Source: Streptomyces sp. NWU339
GTDB lineage: Bacteria; Actinomycetota; Actinomycetes; Streptomycetales; Streptomycetaceae
Direction: 5' to 3'
Assembly (NCBI RefSeq): GCF_003143855.1
Contig: NZ_QFRK01000002.1
Coordinates: 303,505-367,504 of the forward strand
Length of the DNA stretch: 64,000 nt
The notes beneath the pieces were generated by a model, which worked only from the letters and a program-made list of their open reading frames with translations, was not told the origin of the DNA and searched no databases. Positions 37,707 through 47,491 of the stretch are shown piece by piece. The first letter of the stretch is position 1. Every line of letters begins with the position of its first letter. The position numbers were made by a program, and so were the translations under genes.

Positions 37707-38070
37707 CAGGTGGTTGGAGCTGGCTCATCTGGATCGAACCTTCCCGCTTCTCGGTCATCCGCACCTCCCGTTCGATGTGAACGCGTGTTTCGACCCCTAC
37801 AACTCCCACGTGCTACGTGGACTCGCTTGGATGCTTTCCCTCCTTCCGCCTCGGCCGGACACCGTCCATGCTCTCGTCGGCCTCGCCGAGACCTCCCTGG
37901 ATCATCGGTCCGGAGACGCTCCCCGCTCGCCTCAAGTGGCTGAGGCGGGCATCGTCGCGCTGGCTCTGCTCGGGAATCGGGCAGCACGGACGGAACTGGA
38001 GACCCTGAGCAGATGGGTCACGCACAAGGGCACGTCGCGGCGCATAGACAAAGCACTCGCGGTGCTCTGA
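37707..38070 (+). pseudogene. 3' fragment of an unidentified gene next to the IS
   Basis: An open frame of about 120 codons runs RWLELAHLDRTFPLLGHPHLPFDVNACFDPYNSHVLRGLAWML and then an Ala/Leu-rich helical segment ending IDKALAVL. It has no start of its own outside the IS. It looks like the C-terminus of a helical (HEAT-like) protein whose 5' part was lost. I do not recognise the family. The following stretch (38071-38339) holds no gene I can support. Confidence 0.5.
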
Positions 38071-38339
38071 TCAGGCCGCGACCGCTCTTGCCCATACCTG
38101 GATCACCACGCCGTCAGCCACATCGAACGACCGGGACGAGGAGCAGTCCTCCGACCGGCCGGACCCGCCCCGGCAGCGGCGACTCGATGGCGAAGGCCGA
38201 CCCCTTGCAGGCGTCTCCAGACCCGAGGATGACCACGGCTCTGCCGAGAAAGGGGTCATGAACACGGCTTGACGTGGATCACCAAGCCGCGTTCACAGCC
38301 CCATCCGTGGTCCTTGCAGGATGCGGACCCCAAGCAGAT

Positions 38340-39050
38340 CTACTCTCCGACCCCGCGGGCGACCTCACCGATCAGGTCGGCCAGTAGCCCCGGGTGGGAC
38401 AGAAACGGATGGTGGCCGGTCGGCAGGTCGATCACACCGGACGCCCGCCGGGCGAACTCCCGCTGCTTCGCCGGCGGCGTGGCCCGGTCCCCGGTACAGA
38501 CGACGTACGTCGAGGGGGTCTTGTGCCAGGCAATGCCGCGCGGAGCCTGAGCGAAGACCGCCTGTGACTGCGGTCCCAACCGCCGGAAGGCGCCCGCCTC
38601 GGCCTCCTCGTCGCAGTCGTGCAGGAAGGCGCCCCGCAGGTCGACCGCCGTATTCGGGACGACCGTGCCATCATCCCGCGGGACGACCCAGGGGGCGGGG
38701 TCGGGTCCAGCCAGGGAGGCGAGGGATTCGCCGCGGTCCGGCACGACCGCGGTGATGTAGAGGAGGTGGGTGACGTCGTCCCTGCCCGCGGCGGCGTCGG
38801 TGATCACCATCCCGCCGTAGGAGTGCCCGCACAGCAAGGCGGGGTGCCCAGGCTCCTGGTCCAGCACGGACCGCACCGCGTCAGCGTCGGCGTACAAATC
38901 CGCTCCGTACGCGGCGCCCGCCCGCTCGCCGCAGCTGGGCAGTTCCACACTGCGGCTCTCCAGCCCCAGGGCGGCGAGTGGCTCCACCATCCGGTTCCAC
39001 CACCAGTCGGCATCCTGCGCGCACGCGCCATGGACGAATACGACCCGCAT
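38340..39050 (-). CDS. Alpha/beta hydrolase (EstC/salicylate-esterase-like)
   Basis: A 236-residue single-domain hydrolase. The oxyanion region is VFVHGACAQDADWW, the nucleophile serine is in CGHSYGGMV (about residue 75) and the catalytic His is in LPTGHHPFLSHP near the end. This matches the small plant-MES/EstC-like esterase group. There is no signal peptide, so it acts in the cytoplasm. Substrate unknown. It is an isolated gene in the accessory zone. Confidence 0.88.
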   Translation of the reverse strand: MRVVFVHGACAQDADWWWNRMVEPLAALGLESRSVELPSCGERAGAAYGADLYADADAVRSVLDQEPGHPALLCGHSYGGMVITDAAAGRDDVTHLLYITAVVPDRGESLASLAGPDPAPWVVPRDDGTVVPNTAVDLRGAFLHDCDEEAEAGAFRRLGPQSQAVFAQAPRGIAWHKTPSTYVVCTGDRATPPAKQREFARRASGVIDLPTGHHPFLSHPGLLADLIGEVARGVGE

Positions 39051-39245
39051 TCATGCCTCCCTCAGCTTCCCGGCCGCCCCGTGACGACCGCAAGCCCAGG
39101 CCATCATGTCCAGCCCGAAGGTCAACCGTTTTGCTCTGCGCGCGAATTTCCTCATGCCATCGGCTGACCCTCGCCGCGAGCACCTGAAGACGCGTGCGGG
39201 CCTGCTCGATCTGATCGCCAGGGCCGCCTGATCCGCGGGCCGCCG

Positions 39246-39772
39246 ATGCCCGGCCTGCCACTCTCCCGAGAGATCCCGCCGCCCACCTTGAGGGACAAGG
39301 ACTGTGAGCGCGGCTTGACGTGGATCAAGCCGTCCTTCCTCTGGATGATGTACCGCTGCGGGCGGGGGCCGAGGAAGGGCAGGAGGTCGTCCTCGCGGTC
39401 GAGATCACCCGCGAGGGCTTCGAGTGGGCGCTGGAGCACGCCTGCCTGGCGCACCACGAGCGCGGACTGCACGCCGACCGGGCCGCCTGGAAGCGGCGGG
39501 TGAAGCGGGCCCCGGCGCGGGTCCAGTGGGACCCCGAGCGCGATGTGCAGCTGCGGCCGCTCGCCCACCGCTCGCTGCGGCTCGGGCTCGCCGGTGAGGC
39601 GGCACGCCGTTACGCGGACGAGTGGACGGTCTCCGTCGCCGACGCCACCGCTCTGGCGCACGAGATCCACGGGCAGGTGCGGGGCGGCGGCCTGGAGGCC
39701 GCCCGGCGGCTTCTTCCCCACGAGCCGCCCCACCCCGCTCCCGACGGGCTCCTGGATCACCTGCGCCCATGA
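39246..39772 (+). pseudogene. DUF4291 remnant, truncated and frameshifted
   Basis: The frame at 39303 reads ERGLTWIKPSFLWMMYRCG. It then breaks, and the frame starting about 39370 reads GAEEGQEVVLAVEITREGFEWALEHACLAHHERGLHADRAAWKRR and continues to VSVADATALAHEIHGQV. Together they form the core of a DUF4291 protein. The usual N-terminus (about 50 residues) is missing and a one-base shift lies near 39362-39370. No function is expected unless the sequence contains an error. Confidence 0.75.
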
Positions 39773-40005
39773 GGCATGAAGGCCGGGGCGTGCGCTGACG
39801 TCAAGGGGACAGGTACCGGTGCCCTCACACTTTTCGGTGTTGCTCGAAAGTGGTCGGCTTTCGGCCGGTTGTTGGCTGTGTGCTTAGCACTGTTCTCGCT
39901 CCAGGGGGTCCACTTCGGTAACTCGTTGCTTATGGGTGGGGTCGGTCTGTCACCCTGGCGGCATTGATCGAGGTGTATTCGTACGAACTGCCCGGGGAGC
40001 TGCCC

Positions 40006-41982
40006 ATGAGGGCCATTCCGACGCAACGGGAGACCCCGAGTGCCGTCTCGGAGGCGCCCGCGCGGGCGTGCGCGCGGGCGGACGCGGCGCTGTCCGGCGG
40101 CTCCCTCGCGCCGGGCACCGCGCGGGCCCTGGTGCGGGCGGCGCTCGCCGACTGGACGGAGCGCGCCCTGCCCGGTGCCGAGCACCTCACCGCCCGCGCC
40201 GGCGACGACGCCACGCTGATCGCCAGCGAACTGGTCACCAACGCCGTCGTGCACGCCGGCACCGAGGTACGGCTGACCTGCCGCCTCGAGGGGGAGACCG
40301 GCGCCCTCGTCGTCGAGGTCACCGACCTCCACCCCTCCCGCGCCCCGCGCGGCGGCGATCCGGAGGCACCGCCCTACGAGAGCCCCGAGCACGGGCGCGG
40401 CCTGCGCCTCGTCGCCGCGCTCTCCGAGGCCTGGGGGATCACCTACCGCCCCGGCACCAAAACCATCTGGGCCCGGATCCCCGTGGGAGGGGACTTCGCG
40501 GCGGACGGCACGGAGGGCGCGGAGGAGAGTGCGGAGAACGCGGAGGAAACGGAGAGCGCAGGGAGCGCGGGCATTCCGTTCGACGCGTACGTCTGGGAGG
40601 CGGAGCCCGGCGGCGAGGAATGGCGTTCACCCCGGCCGTACCGGCGGGACGGGGCCTGGCTGGGGCGTGGGGCGCTCTCCTTCCTCGCCGAGGCGTCCGA
40701 TCTGCTCGCCGGGCAGCTGGACGAGGACATGGTCGCCGCGCTCACCGGGCAGCTGATCGTGCCGCGGCTGGCGGACTGGTGCGCGGTGTGGCTCGAGGAC
40801 GAGACCACCGGCCACAGCGGCTGGAGCGACGGGGCACGGGCCGACGGACCCCGCCTCGCCCGTGTCTGGCACGCCGACGAGGGCCGCGTCGAGGAGCTGA
40901 GCCGGGCGCTGGAGCAGGATCCGCCGCCTCCCTCCGATCCGCTGAGCACCGGACCGGTCGTCTACCCCTGGCCGGAGAAGGCGCTCCACCTGACCGAGGG
41001 CCGCGAGGAGGACACCGGTCCCGGCACCGCCCTCGCCTACCGGCTCGTCGCCGGTGGCCGGCCGCTGGGGACGCTGGTGATCGGGCGGGCCGGGATCGGG
41101 CGGTTCCCGGACGAGGTCACCGGGCTGGTGGAGGACCTCGGGCGGCGCGTGGCGCTTGCCATCGGCGCCGCCCGGCAGTACGCCCGCCAGGCCACCATCA
41201 GCGCCGTGCTCCAGCGCGGGCTGCTGCCCGGCGCCGTCGCCGAGATCCCCGGCGTGCGCTCCGCCCTCGTCTACGAGCCCCACGACAAGGGCGGACCGAG
41301 CGGCGACTTCTACGACCTGTTCCCGGCCGGGCCGGGCCGCTGGTGCTTCGCCATCGGCGACGTCCAGGGCAAGGGCCCCGAGGCGGCCGTCGTCATCGGC
41401 CTGGCCCGCCCCTGGCTGCGGCTGCTCGCCCGCGAGGGCTACCGCGTTGCCGACGTCCTCGACCGCCTCAACCAACTGCTCCTGGACGACGCCACGGAAG
41501 CCGCCGACGCCGCCGCCCGCGCGCTCGTCGCCGCCGGCGCCCGCCCCACCGCCCCCGGGGACGGCCCCCAGACCCGCTTCCTCTCCCTGCTCTACGGCGA
41601 ACTCACCCTCGTCGAGGGCGGCGCCCGCGTCACCCTCGCCTCCGCCGGACACCCCCTGCCGCTGCTGCTCTCGCCCGACGGGACGGTCCGTACCGTGGCC
41701 CGGTCGCAGACCCTGCTCGGGGTCGTCGAGGACGCCACCTACACCAGCGACTCCTTCGAGCTGCGCTCCGGCGACACCCTGCTCTGCGTCACCGACGGCG
41801 TCACCGAGCGGCGCTCCGGTTCCCGCCAGTTCGACGACGGCGACGGGCTCGCCACCGCGCTGGCCGGCTGCGCGGGACTGGACGCCGACCTGATAGCGGA
41901 ACGCATCAGCCGACTGGTCCACGAGTTCGGGGCGCGGCCGCCGGCGGACGATCTCGCCCTGCTGGTGCTCCAGGCGGACTGA
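40006..41982 (+). CDS. SpoIIE-type PP2C phosphatase with RsbW-like ATPase and GAF domains
   Basis: A 658-residue signalling protein. The N-terminal HATPase domain (about 35-150) has DDATLIASELVTNAVVHAG (N box) and SPEHGRGLRLV (G2-like). An acidic linker (EGAEESAENAEETESAGS) and a GAF-like domain (about 210-390) follow. The C-terminal SpoIIE phosphatase (about 400-655) has LQRGLLPG, GGPSGDFYDLF and FAIGDVQGKGPEAA metal-site motifs. It probably dephosphorylates an anti-anti-sigma factor and may also bind a sigma factor, but no partner gene is adjacent. ATG 40006 follows ggggag. A TTG at 39964 is the alternative. Confidence 0.85.
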   Translation: MRAIPTQRETPSAVSEAPARACARADAALSGGSLAPGTARALVRAALADWTERALPGAEHLTARAGDDATLIASELVTNAVVHAGTEVRLTCRLEGETGALVVEVTDLHPSRAPRGGDPEAPPYESPEHGRGLRLVAALSEAWGITYRPGTKTIWARIPVGGDFAADGTEGAEESAENAEETESAGSAGIPFDAYVWEAEPGGEEWRSPRPYRRDGAWLGRGALSFLAEASDLLAGQLDEDMVAALTGQLIVPRLADWCAVWLEDETTGHSGWSDGARADGPRLARVWHADEGRVEELSRALEQDPPPPSDPLSTGPVVYPWPEKALHLTEGREEDTGPGTALAYRLVAGGRPLGTLVIGRAGIGRFPDEVTGLVEDLGRRVALAIGAARQYARQATISAVLQRGLLPGAVAEIPGVRSALVYEPHDKGGPSGDFYDLFPAGPGRWCFAIGDVQGKGPEAAVVIGLARPWLRLLAREGYRVADVLDRLNQLLLDDATEAADAAARALVAAGARPTAPGDGPQTRFLSLLYGELTLVEGGARVTLASAGHPLPLLLSPDGTVRTVARSQTLLGVVEDATYTSDSFELRSGDTLLCVTDGVTERRSGSRQFDDGDGLATALAGCAGLDADLIAERISRLVHEFGARPPADDLALLVLQAD

Positions 41983-42031
41983 CACCCGGGGCGCCGACGG
42001 CGCGGGAAGGGACCGGAGCGAGTGCGGGACA

Positions 42032-43273
42032 ATGGAGCACATGCCTTCCGCACTCCCCGACGGCGAGCCCGTCCCCGCCGACGGCGCGCTGCCCGCGTCC
42101 GCGCTCGCCGGGGCCGCGGGCCGCCCCCTCGGGTTCTACCTCCACGTTCCGTACTGCGCGACCCGCTGCGGCTACTGCGACTTCAACACCTACACCGCCA
42201 CCGAGCTGCGCGGCAGCGGCGGCGTGCTCGCCTCCCGCGACAACTACGCCGAGACCCTGATCGACGAGGTCCGCCTGGCCCGCAAGGTGCTCGGCGACGA
42301 CCCGCGCGAGGTCCGCACGGTGTTCGTCGGCGGCGGCACCCCCACCCTGCTGGCCGCCGACGACCTCGTACGGATGCTGGGCGCGATCCGCGACGAGTTC
42401 GGGCTGGCGGCGGACGCGGAGGTGACGACGGAGGCGAACCCGGAGTCGGTCGATCCGGCCTACCTGGCGACCCTCCGCGCGGGCGGCTTCAACCGGATCT
42501 CCTTCGGCATGCAGAGCGCCCGGCAGCACGTGCTGAAGGTCCTCGACCGCACGCACACCCCCGGCCGCCCGGAAGCGTGTGTCGCCGAGGCGCGGGCGGC
42601 GGGTTTCGAGCACGTCAACCTCGACCTGATCTACGGCACCCCCGGCGAGTCCGACGACGACTGGCGGGCCTCGCTGGACGCGGCCCTCGGCGCCGGGCCC
42701 GACCACGTCTCCGCGTACGCGCTCATCGTCGAGGAGGGCACGCAGCTCGCCCGCCGCATCCGGCGCGGTGAGGTGCCGATGACCGACGACGACGTGCACG
42801 CGGACCGGTACCTGATCGCCGAGGAGGCCCTGTCGGCGGCCGGCTTCGACTGGTACGAGGTGTCGAACTGGGCCACCTCCGACGCGGGGCGCTGCCTGCA
42901 CAACGAGCTGTACTGGCGCGGCGCGGACTGGTGGGGTGCGGGACCCGGGGCGCACTCGCACGTGGGCGGGGTGCGCTGGTGGAACGTGAAGCATCCAGGA
43001 GCGTACGCGGCGGCGCTGGCGGCGGGGCGGTCGCCGGGGGCCGGGCGGGAGGTCCTGTCGGACGAGGATCGGCGGGTGGAGCGGATCCTGCTGGAGCTTC
43101 GGCTCGAGGAAGGGGTTCCGCTCGCCCTTCTCCGTGCGGAGGGGCTGTCGGCGGCGCGTCGGGCCCTGACGGACGGGCTGCTGCGACAGGGGGCGTACGA
43201 CGAGGGCCGTGCGGCCCTCACCCTGCGGGGGCGGCTGCTGGCGGACGCGGTGGTGCGGGACTTGGTCGACTGA
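42032..43273 (+). CDS. hemW: Radical SAM heme chaperone HemW
   Basis: A 413-residue radical SAM protein formerly called HemN-like. The cluster motif is YCATRCGYCDF (CxxxCxxC, about residues 44-54), followed by VFVGGGTPTLL and a C-terminal HemN domain (WYEVSNWATSDAGRCLHNELYW). HemW lacks the extra N-terminal residues of true coproporphyrinogen dehydrogenases and delivers heme to client proteins. It commonly sits just before hrcA in actinomycetes, although here two opposite-strand genes intervene. Confidence 0.93.
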   Translation: MEHMPSALPDGEPVPADGALPASALAGAAGRPLGFYLHVPYCATRCGYCDFNTYTATELRGSGGVLASRDNYAETLIDEVRLARKVLGDDPREVRTVFVGGGTPTLLAADDLVRMLGAIRDEFGLAADAEVTTEANPESVDPAYLATLRAGGFNRISFGMQSARQHVLKVLDRTHTPGRPEACVAEARAAGFEHVNLDLIYGTPGESDDDWRASLDAALGAGPDHVSAYALIVEEGTQLARRIRRGEVPMTDDDVHADRYLIAEEALSAAGFDWYEVSNWATSDAGRCLHNELYWRGADWWGAGPGAHSHVGGVRWWNVKHPGAYAAALAAGRSPGAGREVLSDEDRRVERILLELRLEEGVPLALLRAEGLSAARRALTDGLLRQGAYDEGRAALTLRGRLLADAVVRDLVD

Positions 43274-43304
43274 ACGGGTGCCGGGAGGGTTTTTCGCCCC
43301 CGCC

Positions 43305-43392
43305 GCCCCTTCCCTTCCCGTCCCCTGGGGACTGCGCCCCCAGACCCCCCTCGGCCTGAACGGCCTCGTCCTCAAACGCCGGACGGGCTGGA
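43305..43392. repeat. Streptomyces intergenic dispersed repeat
   Basis: The sequence ggggactgcgcccccagacc, then the block cctcgtcctcaaacgccgga cgggctgg, is a GC-rich sequence I associate with many convergent Streptomyces intergenic regions. It lies between convergent hemW and the DUF3097 gene. It contains short inverted repeats and may help termination. Confidence 0.6.
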
Positions 43393-43393
43393 A

Positions 43394-44200
43394 TCAGGCC
43401 GGGGCCGTCACGAAGTCGATCAACTCCTCGACCCTGCCCAGGAGCGCCGGCTCCAGGTCCCGGTACGAGTGCACCGAGCCGAGGATCCGCTGCCACGCCT
43501 CCCCCGTGTTCGCCACGCGCCAGCCCAGCGCCCGGCACACCCCCGTCTTCCAGTCCTGGCCGTGCGGCACCCGGGGCCACGCCTCGATGCCGAGGGACGA
43601 CGGCTTCACCGCCTCCCAGACGTCGATGTACGGATGGCCCAGCACCAGGGCGTGCTCGCTGGTGACCGACTCCGCGATGCGCCACTCCTTCGAACCCGGC
43701 ACCAGGTGGTCCACCAGGACGCCCAGCCGCGCGTCCGGACCCGGCCCGAACTCCTCGACGATCGCGGGCAGGTCGTCGACGCCCTCCAGGTACTCCACGA
43801 CCACGCCCTCGATGCGCAGGTCGTCGCCCCACACCTTCTCGACCAGTTCGGCGTCGTGGCGGCCCTCGACGTAGATGCGCCCGGCGCGCGCCACGCGCGC
43901 GCGTGCGCCCGGGACGGCCACCGAACCGGATGCCGTACGGGTCGGACGCGCCGGGCCCGCGGCGGGCCGCACCAGCGTCACCGCGCGGCCCTCCAGCAGG
44001 AAGCCGCGCGGTTCCAGCGGGAAGACCCGGTGCTTGCCGAAGCGGTCCTCCAGGGTCACCGTGCCCGCCTCGCAGCGGATCACCGCGCCGCAGAATCCGC
44101 TGCCGGGCTCCTCCACCACCAGACCGGGCTCGGCCGGGACCTCGGGGACGGGCCGGGACTTCTTCCACCCAGGGGTCAGGTCAGGGGAGTACTGGCGCAT
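43394..44200 (-). CDS. DUF3097 family protein
   Basis: A 268-residue soluble protein. Blocks such as YVEGRHDAELVEKVWGDDLRIEGVVVEYLEGVDDL, LVDHLVPGSKEWRIAE and VLGHPYIDVWEAVKP are characteristic of actinobacterial DUF3097. The first of these resembles a Toprim-like E...DxD arrangement, hinting at nucleic-acid or phosphate chemistry, but no function is established. It is convergent with hemW and read in the same direction as the MBL hydrolase upstream of it. Confidence 0.88.
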   Translation of the reverse strand: MRQYSPDLTPGWKKSRPVPEVPAEPGLVVEEPGSGFCGAVIRCEAGTVTLEDRFGKHRVFPLEPRGFLLEGRAVTLVRPAAGPARPTRTASGSVAVPGARARVARAGRIYVEGRHDAELVEKVWGDDLRIEGVVVEYLEGVDDLPAIVEEFGPGPDARLGVLVDHLVPGSKEWRIAESVTSEHALVLGHPYIDVWEAVKPSSLGIEAWPRVPHGQDWKTGVCRALGWRVANTGEAWQRILGSVHSYRDLEPALLGRVEELIDFVTAPA

Positions 44201-44243
44201 TCTGATGACGATAGGAGAACCGGGCCCCCGTTCGGCCGAAGGG

Positions 44244-44975
44244 TCAGCCCGACACGCCGAAACGAGCCGCGAGGGCGTCGCGCTGGGCCCGTACGAACGC
44301 CGCGTCCACCACCGCTCCGTGACCGGGTACGTACACCGCGTCCTCGCCGCCCAGGGCCAGCAGCCGGTCCAGGGCGGCCGGCCACCGCGACGGGACGGCG
44401 TCGGGGCCCGCCTGCGGCTCGCCGGACTCCTCCACCAGGTCGCCGCAGAAGACCACCTCCGGGTCGCCGGGCACCAGCACCGCCAGATCGTGCGCCGTGT
44501 GCCCGGGGCCCACGTTCGCGAGGAGGACCTGCCGTCCGCCGCCCAGGTCGAGGGTCCACTCGCCGGACACCGTGTGCCGGGGGCGGACCAGCGACAGCGC
44601 GTCCACGGCCTCCTCCGCCGCCCGCGCGTCCAGACCCTCGCGCTCCGCGTCCGCGCGCAGTTCCTCGCGCCCCCGCGCCAGCACCGTGTCCACGCCCACC
44701 GCGCCGAACACCTCCGCGCCCGCGAACACCGCCGCCCCCAGCACGTGGTCGAAATGGGGGTGGGTGAGCGCGAGATGTGTCACACGCCCACCGGCGAGCG
44801 CCTGCGCCCGTGCCCGCAACCGGGCGCCCTCGCCCAGGCTCGAACCGGCGTCCACGAGCAGCGCCGCGCCCGCGCCGACGACGAGCCCCGCCGTGCAGTC
44901 CCACACCGGCAGTCGGCACCGGCCCACTCCCGGCGCCAGCCGTTCCCATCCCGACTCTTCCCAACTCACCGTCAT
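44244..44975 (-). CDS. Metallo-beta-lactamase fold hydrolase
   Basis: A 243-residue MBL protein. The zinc motif is LALTHPHFDHVLGA (HxHxDH), followed by NVGPGHTAHDLAV (His), VVFCGDLVEE (Asp) and YVPGHGAVVD (His), all in order. It is cytoplasmic with no signal peptide. The substrate cannot be told. It is divergent from hrcA, with the CIRCE element in the spacer. Confidence 0.9.
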   Translation of the reverse strand: MTVSWEESGWERLAPGVGRCRLPVWDCTAGLVVGAGAALLVDAGSSLGEGARLRARAQALAGGRVTHLALTHPHFDHVLGAAVFAGAEVFGAVGVDTVLARGREELRADAEREGLDARAAEEAVDALSLVRPRHTVSGEWTLDLGGGRQVLLANVGPGHTAHDLAVLVPGDPEVVFCGDLVEESGEPQAGPDAVPSRWPAALDRLLALGGEDAVYVPGHGAVVDAAFVRAQRDALAARFGVSG

Positions 44976-45070
44976 ACCGCGACGCTAATCGCCCACGGCT
45001 TCCCCGCGCGACGGCGTGGGACCGGCCTTGCCCGGGGTGTACCCACCGGCCGTACACTGGGCGGGGAAGT

Positions 45071-45097
45071 CTGGCACTCGCGTGCGAAGAGTGCCAG
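45071..45097. promoter_or_regulatory. CIRCE element (HrcA operator)
   Basis: CTGGCACTC and GAGTGCCAG are separated by exactly 9 nt, the classic CIRCE layout with TGGCACTC/GAGTGCCA arms. It lies 48 bp upstream of hrcA, so hrcA-dnaJ2 should be autorepressed and induced by heat. Confidence 0.95.
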
Positions 45098-45144
45098 GAC
45101 ATTCAGGGAACGGGCCGGGCGGAAGGCTTCTGGAGGTGTGCGCC

Positions 45145-46161
45145 ATGCTCAGTGAACGCAGGCTCCAGGTGCTGCGCGCCATCGTCCAGGACTACGTCGG
45201 AACCGAGGAACCCGTCGGCTCCAAGGCCCTCACCGAGCGGCACAACCTGGGCGTCTCCCCGGCCACCGTGCGCAACGACATGGCGGCCCTGGAGGACGAG
45301 GGGTTCATCGCCCAGCCGCACACCAGCGCCGGGCGCATCCCCACGGACAAGGGCTACCGGCTCTTCGTGGACAAGCTCGCCGGTGTCAAGCCGATGACCG
45401 CGCCCGAGCGGCGCGCCATCCAGAACTTCCTCGAGGGCGCCGTCGACCTGGACGACGTCGTGGCCCGCACGGTGCGGCTGCTCGCGCAGCTCACCCGGCA
45501 GGTCGCCGTCGTGCAGTACCCGTCGCTGACCCGCTCGACCGTGCGGCACGTGGAGCTGCTCCAGATGGCGCCCGCGCGCGCCATGCTGGTGCTGATCACG
45601 GACACCGGGCGGGTCGAGCAGCGCATGATCGACTGTCCGGCGCCGATCGGCGAGGCGACCCTGGGGGATCTGCGGGCGCGGCTCAACAGCCGTGTCGCGG
45701 GCCGCCGTTTCACCGATGTACCGTCTCTCGTCGAGGATCTCCCCGAGGCCTTCGACCCCGAGGAGCGCGGTACGGTCTCGACCGTGCTCTCCACCCTCCT
45801 GGAGACGCTCGTCGAGGACAACGAGGAGCGGCTGATGATCGGCGGTACCGCCAATCTGACCCGCTTCGGACATGACTTTCCCCTCGTGATCCGGCCCGTG
45901 CTGGAGGCGCTCGAGGAGCAGGTCGTGCTCCTCAAGCTGCTGGGCGAGGCGAAGGATCCGGGCGTGACCGTGCGTATCGGCCACGAGAACGCCCACGAGG
46001 GACTCAACTCCACCTCAGTGGTGTCGGTGGGCTACGGTTCGGGCGGCGAGGCTGTTGCCAAGCTCGGCGTGGTCGGTCCGACCCGCATGGATTACCCAGG
46101 AACGATGGGAGCGGTACGCGCAGTGGCACGGTACGTCGGACAGATCCTGGCGGAGTCGTAG
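45145..46161 (+). CDS. hrcA: Heat-inducible repressor HrcA
   Basis: A 338-residue repressor. The winged helix is at the N-terminus ([48 protein letters not shown]) and the HrcA-type GAF-like domain follows ([25 protein letters not shown] near the end). It binds CIRCE to repress chaperone genes when folded by GroEL. Its stop overlaps the dnaJ2 GTG by one base. Confidence 0.97.
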   Translation: MLSERRLQVLRAIVQDYVGTEEPVGSKALTERHNLGVSPATVRNDMAALEDEGFIAQPHTSAGRIPTDKGYRLFVDKLAGVKPMTAPERRAIQNFLEGAVDLDDVVARTVRLLAQLTRQVAVVQYPSLTRSTVRHVELLQMAPARAMLVLITDTGRVEQRMIDCPAPIGEATLGDLRARLNSRVAGRRFTDVPSLVEDLPEAFDPEERGTVSTVLSTLLETLVEDNEERLMIGGTANLTRFGHDFPLVIRPVLEALEEQVVLLKLLGEAKDPGVTVRIGHENAHEGLNSTSVVSVGYGSGGEAVAKLGVVGPTRMDYPGTMGAVRAVARYVGQILAES

Positions 46162-47300
46162 TGGCCACGGACTACTACGCCGTACTCGGCGTGCGCCGCG
46201 ACGCTTCGCAGGAGGAGATCAAAAAGGCCTTCCGGCGGCTCGCCCGCGAGCTGCATCCGGACGTCAACCCGGATCCGAAGACCCAGGAGCGGTTCAAGGA
46301 GATCAACGCCGCCTACGAGGTGCTGTCGGACCCGCAGAAGAAGCAGGTCTACGACCTCGGCGGCGACCCGCTCCAGCAGGCCGGGGCCGGTGGCGGCGCG
46401 GGCGGCTTCGGCGCGGGCGGCTTCGGGAACTTCTCCGACATCATGGACGCGTTCTTCGGCACGGCGTCGCAGCGCGGTCCGCGCTCGCGCACCCGCCGCG
46501 GCCAGGACGCGATGATCCGGATCGAGGTCGAGCTGGACGAGGCCGCGTTCGGCACGACCAAGGACATCCAGGTCGACACGGCGATCGTGTGCACCACGTG
46601 CAGCGGTGAGGGCGCCGCGCCGGGGACCAGCGCGCAGACCTGTGACATGTGCCGCGGCCGCGGTGAGGTCTCGCAGGTCACCCGGTCCTTCCTGGGCCAG
46701 GTCATGACCTCGCGCCCCTGCCCGCAGTGCCAGGGCTTCGGCACCGTCGTTCCGAACCCGTGCCCGGAGTGCGCCGGCGACGGACGCGTCCGCTCCCGCC
46801 GCACCCTGACCGTGAAGATCCCGGCCGGTGTCGACAACGGCACCCGGATCCAGCTGGCCGGCGAGGGCGAGGTCGGCCCCGGCGGCGGTCCCGCCGGCGA
46901 CCTGTACGTCGAGATCCACGAGCTGCCGCACAGCACCTTCCAGCGGCGCGGCGACGACCTGCACTGCACGGTCACCATCCCGATGACGGCGGCCGCCCTC
47001 GGCACCAAAGTGCCGCTGGAGACGCTGGACGGCATGGAGGAGGTCGACATCCGGCCCGGCACCCAGTCCGGCCAGTCGATCCCGCTGCACGGCCGGGGCG
47101 TCACGCATCTGCGCGGCGGCGGCCGGGGCGACCTCATCGTGCACGTCGAGGTGCAGACCCCGAGCAAGCTCGACCCCGAACAGGAACGCCTGCTGCGCGA
47201 ACTCGCCAAGCTCCGCGGCGAGGAGCGCCCGCTGGGCCAGTTCCAGCCGGGGCAGCAGGGGTTGTTCTCCCGGTTGAAGGACGCCTTCAACGGGCGCTGA
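46161..47300 (+). CDS. dnaJ2: Chaperone DnaJ (second copy, hrcA-linked)
   Basis: A 379-residue type I J-protein. It has a J domain with LHPDVNPD (HPD at about 34-36), a Gly-rich linker, four zinc-finger repeats ([32 protein letters not shown], about 145-210) and substrate-binding C-terminal domains. It stimulates DnaK ATPase. Start GTG 46161, coupled to hrcA. Confidence 0.97.
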   Translation: MATDYYAVLGVRRDASQEEIKKAFRRLARELHPDVNPDPKTQERFKEINAAYEVLSDPQKKQVYDLGGDPLQQAGAGGGAGGFGAGGFGNFSDIMDAFFGTASQRGPRSRTRRGQDAMIRIEVELDEAAFGTTKDIQVDTAIVCTTCSGEGAAPGTSAQTCDMCRGRGEVSQVTRSFLGQVMTSRPCPQCQGFGTVVPNPCPECAGDGRVRSRRTLTVKIPAGVDNGTRIQLAGEGEVGPGGGPAGDLYVEIHELPHSTFQRRGDDLHCTVTIPMTAAALGTKVPLETLDGMEEVDIRPGTQSGQSIPLHGRGVTHLRGGGRGDLIVHVEVQTPSKLDPEQERLLRELAKLRGEERPLGQFQPGQQGLFSRLKDAFNGR

Positions 47301-47491
47301 CGGACGACACCGACGGTGCTGCGCGCGGGGGCCGGAAACGGCTCCCGCGGTGCTCCGGAAGGCATTCTGAAGGTGCCCCGGAAGCTGCCCTGAAGGCGCC
47401 CTGAAGGCGCCCCGGACACGGCCTGTGCCAAGGGCAAGGGCCGATTAAGCCCCGATTCGGAGATGTCCGAAGGACGTGGCAACATGCCGTC

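Noticed and set aside
39776..39967. 63-codon + strand frame before the SpoIIE-type gene
   Set aside because: Low GC3 and no ribosome site. The stretch looks like the promoter region of the following gene.
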